Made by a program: the position numbers and the translations under genes
Shown here: in pieces, positions 54,208-63,720 of the stretch
Layout: every line of letters starts with the position of its first letter
How positions within the stretch are numbered: position 1 is the first letter of the stretch
Assembly: GCA_029202845.1 (NCBI GenBank)
Contig: CP119315.1
Coordinates: 937,501-1,001,500, forward strand
DNA: 64,000 nt
Source: Candidatus Sphingomonas colombiensis
Lineage (GTDB): Bacteria > Pseudomonadota > Alphaproteobacteria > Sphingomonadales > Sphingomonadaceae
Direction: 5' to 3'
Notes under the pieces: generated by a model
Told to the model about the DNA's origin: nothing
The model's database searches: none
What the model saw: the letters and a program-made list of their open reading frames with translations, nothing else

Positions 54208-55410
54208 TCAGGCCGCGCTGGCCCGCCGGCTGACCATCGGGCGCCGGGTCCGCCGCCGCTGCGTCCAGACGAATTGCGTCGCGACACCGAAGTTGAACAC
54301 CGCGCTCATCAGTGCGCCGGCGATGCCTGCAAGCGCCCAATTGCCGTCACCGGCCAGCACCAGATCGGCGACCCCGATATTGGCGATACCGCCGATCGAA
54401 CAAACCAGACAGAATACGAAATAGCCGATGACAAACCGCCCGCCGCGCAGCCGCTGCGCGCGATAGGTGACGGAATTGTTGACCACATAGTTCAGCGTCA
54501 TCGCCGAGATCGTCGCCGCTGTCTGCGCCACAAGGAACGTGCTGCCGGATACCTTGAACGCCTGAAGCACCGCGAGGTGGAACAACAGCCCCAATCCGCC
54601 CACCGCCGAAAACAGCACGAAACGCGGCGGGACCAGCCCGCGCGTCACCTTTTCGATCAGCAGGAACAGGAATTCCAGCATGATCATCAGGTCGACCTTG
54701 CTCTCGCCCTGCGTGCGATTGCGGAAGACATAGGGAATTTCCGTGATCTTCAGCTCGCGCGGGGAAGAGCTGATGATGTCGAGCAGGATCTTGTAACCCT
54801 GTTGCGACAGATCGTGGACACAGGCGTGAAACACATCGCGGCGGATCGCGAAGAAACCGCTCATCGGATCGCTGATGCCGGTGCCGATCACGATATTCGC
54901 ACACCAGGTGGCGAACCCGCTCATCGCCTGGCGGTCTTTCGACCAGTCGCCGACGCTGCCGCCCTCGACATGGCGGCTGCCGACGACCAGATCGCTGTCT
55001 CCCTCGGCGATCAGCGTCAGCATCTGCGGCAACAGTCGCTCGTCATGCTGGAGATCGGCGTCGATCACCGCGATCACCGGCGCGGTCGCGGCCAGCGCGC
55101 CCTCGACCACCGCCGAGGCAAGGCCCCGCCGGCCGATCCGGCGGATACAGCGCACCGGATAACCTTCGTGCGCGACCGCGAACACCTCATCGACAGTGCC
55201 ATCGCCACTATCATCATCGACGATGATCAATTCCCAGCGCGCGCCGTTCATCGCGGCGGCGATCGCCAGCACCAGCGGGCGGATATTGTCGCGCTCGTGA
55301 TACGCGGGGGAGATGATCGAAAGCTGCGGCAGGCCTGTCCGGGTCGCGCTGGCGGGCCCTTCCGGTTCGGCACTGATGGCGGCGCTTGCCGGCGCGGGGA
55401 TCGATGACAT
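54208..55410 (-). CDS. GT2 glycosyltransferase fused to GtrA-type domain
   Basis: A 400-residue fusion. Residues about 25-260 are a DPM1-like GT2 domain (SIISPAYHERDNIRPL, IIVDDDSGDGT, VIDADLQHDERLLPQ), which moves sugar to a lipid carrier. Residues about 265-390 are a GtrA-like four-helix domain (VLFSAVGGLGLLFHLAVLQAF, LNYVVNNSVTYRAQR), which flips or anchors such lipid-linked sugar. It is a common fusion and probably contributes to side-group addition or to carrier recycling of the polysaccharide. Start 55410 matches the family; an upstream GTG exists at 55431. Confidence 0.9.
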   Translation of the reverse strand: MSSIPAPASAAISAEPEGPASATRTGLPQLSIISPAYHERDNIRPLVLAIAAAMNGARWELIIVDDDSGDGTVDEVFAVAHEGYPVRCIRRIGRRGLASAVVEGALAATAPVIAVIDADLQHDERLLPQMLTLIAEGDSDLVVGSRHVEGGSVGDWSKDRQAMSGFATWCANIVIGTGISDPMSGFFAIRRDVFHACVHDLSQQGYKILLDIISSSPRELKITEIPYVFRNRTQGESKVDLMIMLEFLFLLIEKVTRGLVPPRFVLFSAVGGLGLLFHLAVLQAFKVSGSTFLVAQTAATISAMTLNYVVNNSVTYRAQRLRGGRFVIGYFVFCLVCSIGGIANIGVADLVLAGDGNWALAGIAGALMSAVFNFGVATQFVWTQRRRTRRPMVSRRASAA

Positions 55411-55539
55411 CGTGGAACCTCGAATAACCATGTGAACGCGCCCGGCCGGCCGGTTAGCGCAATCGGCCGCCCGCGTCAGGAAAAAGCGCCCTCCCCGATG
55501 GACGCTGCCCTGAACGCAAAGCGATCTCGCGGTATCAGA

Positions 55540-56862
55540 TCAGCCCGCGCACCGCGCCAGCCAGAGATAAAGCGCGACGCTATCGTCCGCGAAACGGAAA
55601 TTATCCGCGCCGTGCGAATTGTCCGGGACGAGCACCCGCGCCTCCACCGCGTGAGCGATCAGCGCAGCGCGGTCGCCATCCCCGGCAGCGGCGGCATTCA
55701 CCAGCCCGAACGTCCGTAACCCTTCCTGCGCGATCGGCCCCATCGCGGCGGGGGTGGTCATCGACAGCAACAGATTGAGGTGGAACTGGCTGCGCGGCGA
55801 GAGGCGCACCTTCGATTCCTGCATCACGCGCTCGATCGCGACGCGCACGTCGTGCAATTCCACCTCTTCCAGCTCACGGTCGAGCGTGCTGCTGGCGGCA
55901 TATTGGGCGATCAGCCCGGCGACATAGGGAGAGCCCTGCGCCGCCTCGATCACCGTGCGCCGTGCCGATTCCTCGAACGTCAGCCCGGAGGCGGTTTCGC
56001 CGATACGCAACAGCTCGCGCACCTCATCCTCGTTCATGCTCGTCACCGGAATGCCGATGACGTTGCGACGGATCGAAGGGATATGTTCGAGCAGTTCGGA
56101 AAGGTTCGCGGCGACGCCGGCGATTACGATCTGCACCCGCGCGGACTGATCCGACAGGCTTTTGATCAGCTCCGCGATCGAGCGCTTGAACTCGGCGGAA
56201 TGGGCGCGGTCGAACTCGTCCAGCACGATCAGCACCCGCGTGCCGGAAACGCGCGCGAAAATCTCGCCGAGCTGAACCGGCGTCACCGGAGGTTCGGGCA
56301 ACAGATCCGCCAGCGTGCCGCCACGCTCCGCCGCTTCCGACGTGGGATCGAAATCACTGTGATACAGCAACGGGATATCGGCAGCGCAGGCGCGGAATAC
56401 CGGATCGAACTCCGAAGTCTCGCTGCACGAGGTATAGCGCACGATATAGCGCGCTTCCCGCGCTAGGCGGGAGAAGACATGGAGCAGCGAGGTCTTGCCC
56501 ATGCCGCGATCGCCGAAGATCACGGTGTGGAGATGTTGCTCCTCCACCGCGCGGATCACCGCCGCCAGCGTTTCCTTGCGCCCTGCGAAGCGCTTCGCGT
56601 CCTGCACCGGCTGCGACGGCGTGAACGCCTGTTGCAGCTTCAGCCGCGCCTGATTGGGATTGCGCTCGCCACGCGTGGCACGCCCGATATCGCTCGCGCT
56701 GCTGCGGAAACGCGGCAACGCCTCCGGCCCCTCTCCCTCCGGCAGTTCGGACGCGCGGCGGATCATCGGCCCCTGCCGGACCGCCGCCCCCGCCAGCGGC
56801 GCGGCGGGTTGCTCGAAAGGCCGGCGAGCGGTTCGAAAACTGAATAAACGGGTCCAGATCAT
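55540..56862 (-). CDS. AAA-type ATPase in the EPS locus
   Basis: A 440-residue ATPase with a low-complexity N-terminal 80 residues, then a single AAA_16/ORC-like module: Walker A in IFGDRGMGKTSLLHVFSRL near residue 120, Walker B in VLIVLDEFDRAHS near 208, and a sensor-like stretch VIAGVAANLSELLE. The C-terminal 120 residues are helical. It has no transmembrane segment. It lies between GT2-GtrA and a small membrane protein and is read with the glycosyltransferases. Standard EPS export does not need such an enzyme; similar ATPases are seen beside sphingomonad EPS/exosortase genes, but the function is unknown. Confidence 0.85.
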   Translation of the reverse strand: MIWTRLFSFRTARRPFEQPAAPLAGAAVRQGPMIRRASELPEGEGPEALPRFRSSASDIGRATRGERNPNQARLKLQQAFTPSQPVQDAKRFAGRKETLAAVIRAVEEQHLHTVIFGDRGMGKTSLLHVFSRLAREARYIVRYTSCSETSEFDPVFRACAADIPLLYHSDFDPTSEAAERGGTLADLLPEPPVTPVQLGEIFARVSGTRVLIVLDEFDRAHSAEFKRSIAELIKSLSDQSARVQIVIAGVAANLSELLEHIPSIRRNVIGIPVTSMNEDEVRELLRIGETASGLTFEESARRTVIEAAQGSPYVAGLIAQYAASSTLDRELEEVELHDVRVAIERVMQESKVRLSPRSQFHLNLLLSMTTPAAMGPIAQEGLRTFGLVNAAAAGDGDRAALIAHAVEARVLVPDNSHGADNFRFADDSVALYLWLARCAG

Positions 56863-56941
56863 TACGCGCTCCGGAATGGCGAGAACAGGGCCGTGGAGCG
56901 ATCCGCGGCGCGAGTGGCGACGTCTGGCGCCATGACCGGGA

Positions 56942-57181
56942 TCAGAAGCTGATCTTCGGTCGCAACACGTAGTAGATATAGGCGATCACCGCGACCAGCC
57001 CGATGATCGCGACCGCCACATACCCCTCGTTGCCAAGGTAGTTGACGATCGCGCAGCCGATCGCCGGCGGCGCATATTGCCATAATTTGTCGACAGGATT
57101 TTCCGCGGCCGATCGCTGCAACAGCAGCACCACCAGCCCGGTGAACACCATCAGCGTCAACCAATCGAACGGGGTCTCCAT
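56942..57181 (-). CDS. Small two-helix membrane protein, possible exosortase accessory
   Basis: A 79-residue protein with two or three hydrophobic segments (LTLMVFTGLVVLLLQRS and VAVAIIGLVAVIAYIYYVL) joined by a conserved-looking loop PVDKLWQYAPPAIGCAIVNYLGN. It resembles the short protein named XrtV sorting-system accessory protein in sphingomonads; I cannot confirm that here. The gene lies 79 bases upstream of the AAA ATPase and is read with it. If correct, an exosortase (xrtV) should lie in the EPS locus outside this window. Confidence 0.6.
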   Translation of the reverse strand: METPFDWLTLMVFTGLVVLLLQRSAAENPVDKLWQYAPPAIGCAIVNYLGNEGYVAVAIIGLVAVIAYIYYVLRPKISF

Positions 57182-57318
57182 CTGTCACCTCTGGTTACGC
57201 GAATCGACAATCGACATGGTGGGTTACCCGTCTGACGTGTTGTAGCAATCGCCCCCGTCTTACCCCCGTAGAGGAAATGGCTCGTTAACGGCGTCCATGC
57301 AAGCCGGCGTGTGGACGA

Positions 57319-58335
57319 TTATTGGATCATTCCCGTCGCCACCCCGTCCAGATAGGCGATCAGCGCGGAAGGATCGGTGGTCGCCGCGACCGGCTGACGA
57401 CGGCGCGCGCGATCGAGCGCGGGACCAAGCGGCTCGTCCGCGCCCACCACCTCGATCAGCCCACGCTCGGCGAAGGCGGCGGTGATCTCCGCCTGATGGT
57501 CGTCATAATGCTCGCCGAGCGCGAACAGGCGCGGCACCGCGATCACCCGGCAATGCGCGCGGAGCGCGGTGATCAGCGAGCCGGTGCCGCCATGACACAC
57601 CACGATATCGGCGCGCTCAAGCAGTTCACGCACCTCGCCGAACGGAAGCGTCTCGACCGAATCGAGCGTGGACGGCTGCTCCCCGCCAACCCCGCGCTGG
57701 AGCACGATGCGCTGCGGAATCTCTCCGGCGGCGTGCGCCTCTTCGACCAGCCGTACCAGCCGATCGAACGGCAGCGTCGCGCCCACCGTGGCGAACAGCA
57801 GAGGTTCTTTTTCCGGCGGCGCGGAATCGAGCGTGCGGAACGGATCGAACACCAGCGCGCCGCGCCAATGCGCCGCGCTCTCTTCAGACTGGGCGATTCG
57901 CACATGCGCGATCCACCCCGCCAGCCGCGCGAAACCCGATGGGCGGGTGAAGCGCGCGAACGAATCGATCAGGATCACCCGCGCGCCGCGCAGCCTGGCG
58001 AACAGCATGACGAACAATTGCGAGCCGGCGCCGGTGGTGATGAACAGGTCCGGCCGCCGCCGCGCGATGATCCGCCACGAACGGAAAATGCTGCGCCACG
58101 CCTCGGCGATCATCGTCCACGGGCGCCCGAGCCGCGCTTGTCCGATCGCGAAATGCGGGACGAAGTGGGTTTCCTCCTCCTCGGCGATCGAGCGACCGAG
58201 CGCGGTATCCTCGGTCACGAAGAAACGCGGGTACTTTTCCCATACCGGCTTCAAATCGAGGATCTGGCGGACATGCCCGCCGCCCGATGCGGCAAGGCAG
58301 ATCGTCGGCAGGCGAGGATCGGCCGGCGCGCTCAT
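57319..58335 (-). CDS. Glycosyltransferase with Alg14- and Alg13-like halves
   Basis: A 338-residue protein. The first half is Alg14-like (ICLAASGGGHVRQILDLKPVW at the start, which contains the GGGH motif, and LFITTGAGSQLFVMLFA); the second is Alg13/GT28-like (LLFATVGATLPFDRLVRLVEEA, DIVVCHGGTGSLITALRAHCRVIAVPRL). In eukaryotes these are two subunits that add the second GlcNAc; in bacteria such fusions serve EPS assembly. The ATG at 58335 overlaps the stop of the GT4 gene (ATGA). Confidence 0.88.
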   Translation of the reverse strand: MSAPADPRLPTICLAASGGGHVRQILDLKPVWEKYPRFFVTEDTALGRSIAEEEETHFVPHFAIGQARLGRPWTMIAEAWRSIFRSWRIIARRRPDLFITTGAGSQLFVMLFARLRGARVILIDSFARFTRPSGFARLAGWIAHVRIAQSEESAAHWRGALVFDPFRTLDSAPPEKEPLLFATVGATLPFDRLVRLVEEAHAAGEIPQRIVLQRGVGGEQPSTLDSVETLPFGEVRELLERADIVVCHGGTGSLITALRAHCRVIAVPRLFALGEHYDDHQAEITAAFAERGLIEVVGADEPLGPALDRARRRQPVAATTDPSALIAYLDGVATGMIQ

Positions 58336-59480
58336 CGCACCACCTGCGTCAGCACGTCGCGATAGCCCGCGAGGATCGCGTCGCGACCGAACCGCGCCGC
58401 CGCGCCGCTTTGCTGCCATTGGGCGAGCGCCCGTTTGCGCACGTCATTTTCCATGATCAGCGTATCAATCCCCCGTGCCACCGCGCGGGGATCGCGCGCG
58501 TCGACGCCGATCGCGAACGGGCAATCGTCGAACCAGCCGTCCACCGCCGCGCCGCGCGGATAGACGATCGGGCATCCGGCGAACAGCGCCTCGATAAACA
58601 CGAGCCCAAAGCTTTCCCGCCGGGAGGGCAGCGCGAAAACCGCGCAACCGTTCATCCATCGCTGGAGATCGGCGGGCGCGAGCGGCCCGACGCGACGCGC
58701 GATGCCGCTCACCCCGGCATGTCCGAGCGCGCGATCCACCGCCGCCGCGCTCGCCGTGTCGCCGCCGCCGGCGACCTCCAGCCCGCTCGCCCGCGACAGC
58801 GCGATCGCGCGCGCCAGCGTGGCGATATTCTTGTTGCGCCAATACATCAGGTGAAAGGCGGTACCGGTCATCGCCGGCGTCGCGCGCGGCGCGATCACGG
58901 TTTCGCTCGCCGGCACGCACGGCAAATCGATCACCTGCTCCACACGCGTGCCGAACCGCCGCTCGCACCAGCGCGCGATCCACGGCGCGAAGGCGATCAC
59001 CGCCGCCGCTTCATGCCACAATTGGCGATAGGCCGAATGAAGATCGCGCCGGATGCGCACGATCTTCTGATCGCTATTGCCCTGCAACGTCAGCAGAAAA
59101 GGGATGCCGAGCTGCTGCGCGGCGCGCCGGGCGGCCAGCCCCTCGACGCTCAGCTTGTGCGCATGGATCGCCGCCGGCTTCATCCCGCGCTCGCGCAGAT
59201 CGGCAAGGATCGCGTCTGCGACGCGTTCCATCGCGGAGGCGAGGAGCAGCCCGCGCCCCGGCGCAACATAGCGCCAGCTCGCCACCGCGCCGTCATCCGC
59301 CACCGGCTCCGCCAGCCCCGGGCGCCCCCATCCGCGCGGCGCGGCAATGCGATTGAGCGAATAGACGCGGTGCGTGAATTCCTGCGCCGTCCCCTCCACC
59401 AGCGCCGCGATCACCCGCGTCTTCGCGGGCTGCACGGCATCGGGATAGTCCGCACTGATATGCACGATCAGGGGGGCCAC
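58332..59480 (-). CDS. GT4 family glycosyltransferase
   Basis: A 382-residue GT-B fold enzyme starting at a GTG. The C-terminal half has GGGDTASAAAVDRALGHAG, the PADLQRWMNGCAVFALPSRRESFGLVFIEALFAGCPIVYPRG stretch characteristic of the acceptor/donor cleft with the EX7E pattern (ESFGLVFIE). It is soluble. It overlaps the Alg14/13-like gene by four bases and is 11 bases after the GT2 gene. It presumably adds one residue of the polysaccharide repeat from a nucleotide sugar. Confidence 0.9.
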   Translation of the reverse strand: MAPLIVHISADYPDAVQPAKTRVIAALVEGTAQEFTHRVYSLNRIAAPRGWGRPGLAEPVADDGAVASWRYVAPGRGLLLASAMERVADAILADLRERGMKPAAIHAHKLSVEGLAARRAAQQLGIPFLLTLQGNSDQKIVRIRRDLHSAYRQLWHEAAAVIAFAPWIARWCERRFGTRVEQVIDLPCVPASETVIAPRATPAMTGTAFHLMYWRNKNIATLARAIALSRASGLEVAGGGDTASAAAVDRALGHAGVSGIARRVGPLAPADLQRWMNGCAVFALPSRRESFGLVFIEALFAGCPIVYPRGAAVDGWFDDCPFAIGVDARDPRAVARGIDTLIMENDVRKRALAQWQQSGAAARFGRDAILAGYRDVLTQVVR

Positions 59481-59491
59481 CCAGTCCCCCG

Positions 59492-60433
59492 TCAGTAACC
59501 GGCGAGCCAGTCGCGCCGCTTCTGCCAGATCTGCATCAGCCGCGCGCGCTCATCCGGATCGCGCGAGATCGCCGCGCCGGTTCGCCGCGCCAGCCCCCAG
59601 AGCCACAATTGCGCGATCCCCAGCGGCGCCAGCCACGCCGGCCAGTGATCGCGCACCAGCGTCGCCTTGGCGCGCATCACCGCGACGATCTTGTCACCGC
59701 GCTTGCGGGTGGAGGCGCCGACGAGATGCATGATCTCCGCATCGGGCGTAATCATCGGGCGATAGCCGAGCGCGCGGGCGCGCAGGCAGAGATCGGCATC
59801 CTCGCCATACATGAAATAGCGCCGGTTGAACCCGCCCAGTTCCCGCCACAGCGCGGTGGAGATCATCAGGAAGCAACCGACCACGATATCCACTTCGCGC
59901 ACGCTGTCGCGCCGCCATCCGCCCATCGCCTCGGGGTTGAACAGCCCCGACTGCGGGAAGGCGCGCGCCAGCCCGGTCGTCTGGGTGAACAGGCTCCACG
60001 GTGTGATCTGCCGCCAGCAGGAGGCGGGATTGAGCGATCCGTCGGGAAACACCGTGCGACCACCAGTGATCCCCGCCCACGGATTCGCCTTGGCGAAGGC
60101 CAACAGGTTGGCGATGGCGTGTGGATGCGTCTCGGTGTCCGGATTGAGCAGGCACAGCCACGGCGTCGTGGCGGTTTCCGCGACCAGATTGTTGGCGCGC
60201 GCGAAGCCGATATTTTCCGGGTGAGCGATCGTCTCGACGCCGGGGAACGCCGCCGCGACCGCTTCCGCGCTGCCGTCGGCGGAAGCGTTGTCGAACACCA
60301 CCACGCGCATCGCGACGTCGCCGGCATTGGCGAGCAGCGTCTCCACCGCGCGCAACGTCAGTTCGCGCGTGTTGTAGCTGACGACGATTACCGTCACCTC
60401 GGGCGCGGGTTCGGAAGGCGGCGCCATGCTCAT
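59492..60433 (-). CDS. GT2 family glycosyltransferase (WbbL/rhamnosyltransferase type)
   Basis: A 313-residue GT-A enzyme: TVIVVSYNTRELTLRAVETLL near residue 20, FDNASADGS, NIGFARANNL and the metal-binding CLLNPDTETHP near residue 105, then FMYGEDADLCLRA around 190. This form is typical of rhamnosyl and related transferases of EPS and O-antigen loci. The ATG at 60433 is used; the TTG at 60451 and an ATG six bases further on are other options. It begins the minus-strand glycosyltransferase operon. Confidence 0.9.
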   Translation of the reverse strand: MSMAPPSEPAPEVTVIVVSYNTRELTLRAVETLLANAGDVAMRVVVFDNASADGSAEAVAAAFPGVETIAHPENIGFARANNLVAETATTPWLCLLNPDTETHPHAIANLLAFAKANPWAGITGGRTVFPDGSLNPASCWRQITPWSLFTQTTGLARAFPQSGLFNPEAMGGWRRDSVREVDIVVGCFLMISTALWRELGGFNRRYFMYGEDADLCLRARALGYRPMITPDAEIMHLVGASTRKRGDKIVAVMRAKATLVRDHWPAWLAPLGIAQLWLWGLARRTGAAISRDPDERARLMQIWQKRRDWLAGY

Positions 60434-60451
60434 GCGGGGAGCGATAGCCAA

Positions 60452-60678
60452 GCGGGGCGGGGTCGGTCGAGCGCTTTGTTCGGCGCCGTTGCCGGCGAAC
60501 GTGCCGTGCCGGGGCCGGCGAGCGTGGCGGCGGCGTTCAGCCGCCCGCCATGTGGCGCGGCGGAGATAGACCGCGCGCCGAGAGTTTCATCAAGTATCAA
60601 CTTCCAAGTCCTATCATCACCATAGAATTATGTCTATAAACCGCACCGCTCGCGTCATTTTGGGGGAATAAAAGAGAC
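60452..60678. promoter_or_regulatory. Divergent gap between the GT operon and epsD
   Basis: 227 bases with genes leaving in both directions. An AT-rich patch at about 60600-60640 (CATAGAATTATGTCTATAAA) precedes epsD and contains a TATAAA hexamer near 60634, a plausible -10; no certain -35 was seen. Confidence 0.4.
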
Positions 60679-61566
60679 ATGCTGAAGAAAAGCGGCTCTA
60701 TCACCGTATTGTTCGCATGCGTCGCGCTCGCGGGCTGCGGCAAGGGAGCAAGCAACGGCACCCCGCCGACCGGCCAGGTCGCTGCGACGGTCAACGGCAA
60801 GGAAATCACCGCCTCCGAAGTGCGGCTCGAACTCGGCCCGCTCGCCAGCGATCCGCGCGCGAGCGAGCGTGCTCAGCCAGCGGCGCTGCAATCGATCGTC
60901 AACCGCAAGATCCTCGCCGATGCGGCGGTGGAACGCGGGCTGGACAAGACGCCGGCTGCGGCGATCCTGTTGCAGAAAGCACGCGATCTGGCGCTGATCC
61001 AGCTGCTGGAGCAAAGCGTGCGCGCCAATTTGCCGAAGGTTTCGCCGGACGAGGCCGCCGCTTATGTCCGCGACAACCCGCAGGCATTCGCGCAGCGCCA
61101 GCTGGTTTCGGTCGATCAGGTCCTCGTCGGCCCGGTCAAGCCCGAGCTAGTCCAGCAGCTCGGCCCGCTGAAGACGATGGAAGAAATCACGGCGCTGCTC
61201 GACAAGAACAACGTGCCGTATCGGCGCAGCGCGGCGGTGATCGACCCGATGACCATCCCGCCCGAAGCGGCGAAGCAGATCGCCGATCTGAAGATCAACG
61301 ACGTGTTCATCCTGCCGAACGGCGGAGCGGTGATGGTGGCGCGTATCCGCGAACGCCAGTCGCAGCCCTTCTCCGGTGCGGAGGCGAACCAGATCGCGGC
61401 CCAGATCCTCACCAATCAGCGCACGCAAAACATCGTGCGCGAGCAATTCTCACAGATCATCAAGCAAGGTGCGGCGAAGGTTAACATCAATCCGCAATAC
61501 AAGCCGGCGGAAACGCCTGCCGGCGCGAAGGCGGGCGGCGCGGCAGTGCCGGCCAAGGCGAATTGA
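60679..61566 (+). CDS. epsD: EpsD-family peptidylprolyl isomerase lipoprotein
   Basis: A 295-residue lipoprotein with lipobox LAGC at residue 20. A SurA/EpsD-like fold follows (TVNGKEITASEVRLEL near residue 38, SIVNRKILADAAVERGL near 75, VSVDQVLVGP and PNGGAVMVARIRERQSQPFS). EpsD proteins are encoded in EPS loci tied to exosortase/PEP-CTERM systems and probably help outer-membrane components to fold. Proline-isomerase activity is untested. It starts the plus-strand unit epsD-epsL-epsE-epsF, two bases before the next gene. Confidence 0.85.
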   Translation: MLKKSGSITVLFACVALAGCGKGASNGTPPTGQVAATVNGKEITASEVRLELGPLASDPRASERAQPAALQSIVNRKILADAAVERGLDKTPAAAILLQKARDLALIQLLEQSVRANLPKVSPDEAAAYVRDNPQAFAQRQLVSVDQVLVGPVKPELVQQLGPLKTMEEITALLDKNNVPYRRSAAVIDPMTIPPEAAKQIADLKINDVFILPNGGAVMVARIRERQSQPFSGAEANQIAAQILTNQRTQNIVREQFSQIIKQGAAKVNINPQYKPAETPAGAKAGGAAVPAKAN

Positions 61567-61568
61567 GC

Positions 61569-62813
61569 ATGAAGGCGGTCGTTCGCATTCCGGGTGCGCG
61601 CGGAATTCGCGCGGGCGCCGCCGTGCTGGGCGCGGCGACGGCGCTGGTCGTCGCCGGCAGCGCCGCGGCACAAGCCGTGGACCCGACGCAGGAAGGCATC
61701 CACGTCAACGCCGGGCTGGATATCGGCTATGACAGCAATGTCGCGCGCTCGGCCGGGGCGATTCTCACCAACGGCCGGCAGGCCGACGAGCGCGCCACGC
61801 CGAGCCTCAACGTGTCGATCAACAAGTCGCTCGGCCGGAACTCGCTGACCCTCGATGCCAACGGCGGCTATGATTTCTATCGCCGCAACAGCGAGCTGAA
61901 CCGCGAGCGCCTCGGCTTCAACGCCGATCTGGCGCTGGTCGGCGGCCCGTGTTTCCTGAATCTTCGGCCAAGCATCTTTCGGTCGCAGAGCGATCTTGGG
62001 GATATCGTTCCGATCAACATCCCCGGCCAGCGCAGCGTCCGCAACACCGCGACGACGCAAAGCTACGCCGGAGAGCTGCAGTGCGGCGACAGCTATGGGC
62101 TGCGCCCGCTGATCACGGTGGCGCACACCGCCGGCAACAACAGCGAAGAGTTGCGCCGCATCTCGAACTATCGTTCGAACACCTATGGCGCGGGCGTCGC
62201 TTATGGCGATCCCACTTATGGCGAGCTGTCGCTGCGCGTAACCCGGCAGGACACTTCCTACCCGGATCGGCCGGCGATCTTCGGCCCCGGCGACTTTTCC
62301 ACGAAGCGCATCTCGCTCGACGCACAACGCTCGATCGGATCGATGCTGAGCGGATCGGTCGGCCTCTCCTATGTGATGGTGCGCCCGGATCAGGGCTCCA
62401 CCTCAAACGACTTCAACGGATTCGGATGGAACGTCGGGCTTACGTTCGTACCCAGCCCCAATCTCCGTGTGAACGCCGGCACATCACGCAATATTTCACC
62501 CTCGCTGGGCACGGATTCGCTCTACCAGGTCAACCGCGACTATTCGCTGGGCGCCGATTATGCGTTCAGCGACCGGCTGAAGGCCAATGTCGGCGGGTCG
62601 ATCGGCAAGGTGCGCTATGACGGATCGGGCGGCGTGTTCGGCCCGGTGCTGACTAGCTCGCTCGCCCACCGGCTTACCGCGTCGCTCAGCTTCATCCCGT
62701 CGCGGCGGCTCACCTATACGCTATACGGCGGGTATCAGGATCGCGAGACCAATAACGCAATTTATAACTATCACAGTTATTTCATCGGGCTTCGCACCTC
62801 ATTCGCACTCTGA
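61569..62813 (+). CDS. epsL: EpsL-like outer-membrane beta-barrel protein
   Basis: A 414-residue protein with a signal peptide (VVAGSAAAQAV) and about 14-16 amphipathic strands ending at a terminal FAL-like residue (GLRTSFAL). Strand pattern and place beside epsD and epsE match EpsL of the methanolan cluster, proposed as an outer-membrane channel or anchor. The sequence has a pair of Cys (FLNL region GGPCFLNL and QCGDSYGL) that could bridge. The ATG at 61569 is 2 bases past the epsD stop. Confidence 0.8.
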   Translation: MKAVVRIPGARGIRAGAAVLGAATALVVAGSAAAQAVDPTQEGIHVNAGLDIGYDSNVARSAGAILTNGRQADERATPSLNVSINKSLGRNSLTLDANGGYDFYRRNSELNRERLGFNADLALVGGPCFLNLRPSIFRSQSDLGDIVPINIPGQRSVRNTATTQSYAGELQCGDSYGLRPLITVAHTAGNNSEELRRISNYRSNTYGAGVAYGDPTYGELSLRVTRQDTSYPDRPAIFGPGDFSTKRISLDAQRSIGSMLSGSVGLSYVMVRPDQGSTSNDFNGFGWNVGLTFVPSPNLRVNAGTSRNISPSLGTDSLYQVNRDYSLGADYAFSDRLKANVGGSIGKVRYDGSGGVFGPVLTSSLAHRLTASLSFIPSRRLTYTLYGGYQDRETNNAIYNYHSYFIGLRTSFAL

Positions 62814-62831
62814 TCCGAGAAAACGGAAACT

Positions 62832-63695
62832 ATGCCGCAGACACTCTGCCTCATCCGCCGCCTCTCCCTGATCCTGCTCGCATGGCTCGCGATCGGCCCC
62901 GCCGTCGCACTGGCGCAGCAGGCGCCCCCGTCGCCACCGCCGGCGGCGGTCGCCGCCGCCCCTGCGTCCGCTGACAAGCAGCAGAACAGCCTCGCCGACG
63001 GCTATGTCATGGGCGTGGGCGACGTGGTGGAAGTCTCGGTGCTCGGCCGCGAGGAATTCAAGTCTCGCGTGCAGGTTCAGGTGGATGGCACGATTCAGCT
63101 GCCCTACATCAAATCGATCCCGGCCGAGGGCAAAACGGTGCTCCAGCTGCGCGAGGACGTGCGTCGTCGCCTCCAGCAGGGCGGATTCTACACCGATCCG
63201 GTGGTCAGCGTGATCGTCGCCAGCTTCACCGCGCGCTATGTGACGGTGCTGGGCGAGGTCGGCACGCCCGGGCTCGTGCCGGTGGATCGCGCCTATCGCC
63301 TGTCGGAAATCCTGGCGCGCGTCGGCGGTCTCCGCCCGACCGGCTCCGACGATATCCAGGTCCGCCGCGCATCGGGCCAGGAATATACCTTCGAGATGAA
63401 CGAGATCGCCAGCGGCGGCCCGGACAAGGACATTTTCGTCGAGCCCGGCGACAAGATCTTCGTCGCGACCGCGCCGACCTATTACATCTATGGCCAGATC
63501 GCGCAGCCCGGCTCGTATCGCATCGATCGCGGCATGTCGCTGCGCAAGGCGATCGCGCGCAGCGGCGGGCTTACCCCACGTGGATCGGAAAAGAAGATCA
63601 AGCTGTTCCGTGATGGGAAAGAGGTCAGCCACATGGACCTTTCCGACATGGTGAAAAACGGCGACACGATCGTCATCGGCGAACGCTTCTTCTGA
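62832..63695 (+). CDS. epsE: Polysaccharide export protein (EpsE/Wza type)
   Basis: A 287-residue outer-membrane polysaccharide export protein. It has a signal peptide (AIGPAVALAQQ), a Poly_export domain (YVMGVGDVVEVSVLG near residue 58, VDGTIQLPYIKSIPAEGKT) and two SLBB-type domains (YVTVLGEVGTPGLVPVDRAY and YYIYGQIAQPGSYRIDRGMS). It should form a periplasm-spanning channel with the co-polymerase downstream. It has no lipobox Cys, unlike classical Wza. Ends 25 bases before the EpsF-like gene. Confidence 0.92.
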   Translation: MPQTLCLIRRLSLILLAWLAIGPAVALAQQAPPSPPPAAVAAAPASADKQQNSLADGYVMGVGDVVEVSVLGREEFKSRVQVQVDGTIQLPYIKSIPAEGKTVLQLREDVRRRLQQGGFYTDPVVSVIVASFTARYVTVLGEVGTPGLVPVDRAYRLSEILARVGGLRPTGSDDIQVRRASGQEYTFEMNEIASGGPDKDIFVEPGDKIFVATAPTYYIYGQIAQPGSYRIDRGMSLRKAIARSGGLTPRGSEKKIKLFRDGKEVSHMDLSDMVKNGDTIVIGERFF

Positions 63696-63720
63696 GAATG
63701 CCGCCGAGGGAGCAGTTGTT

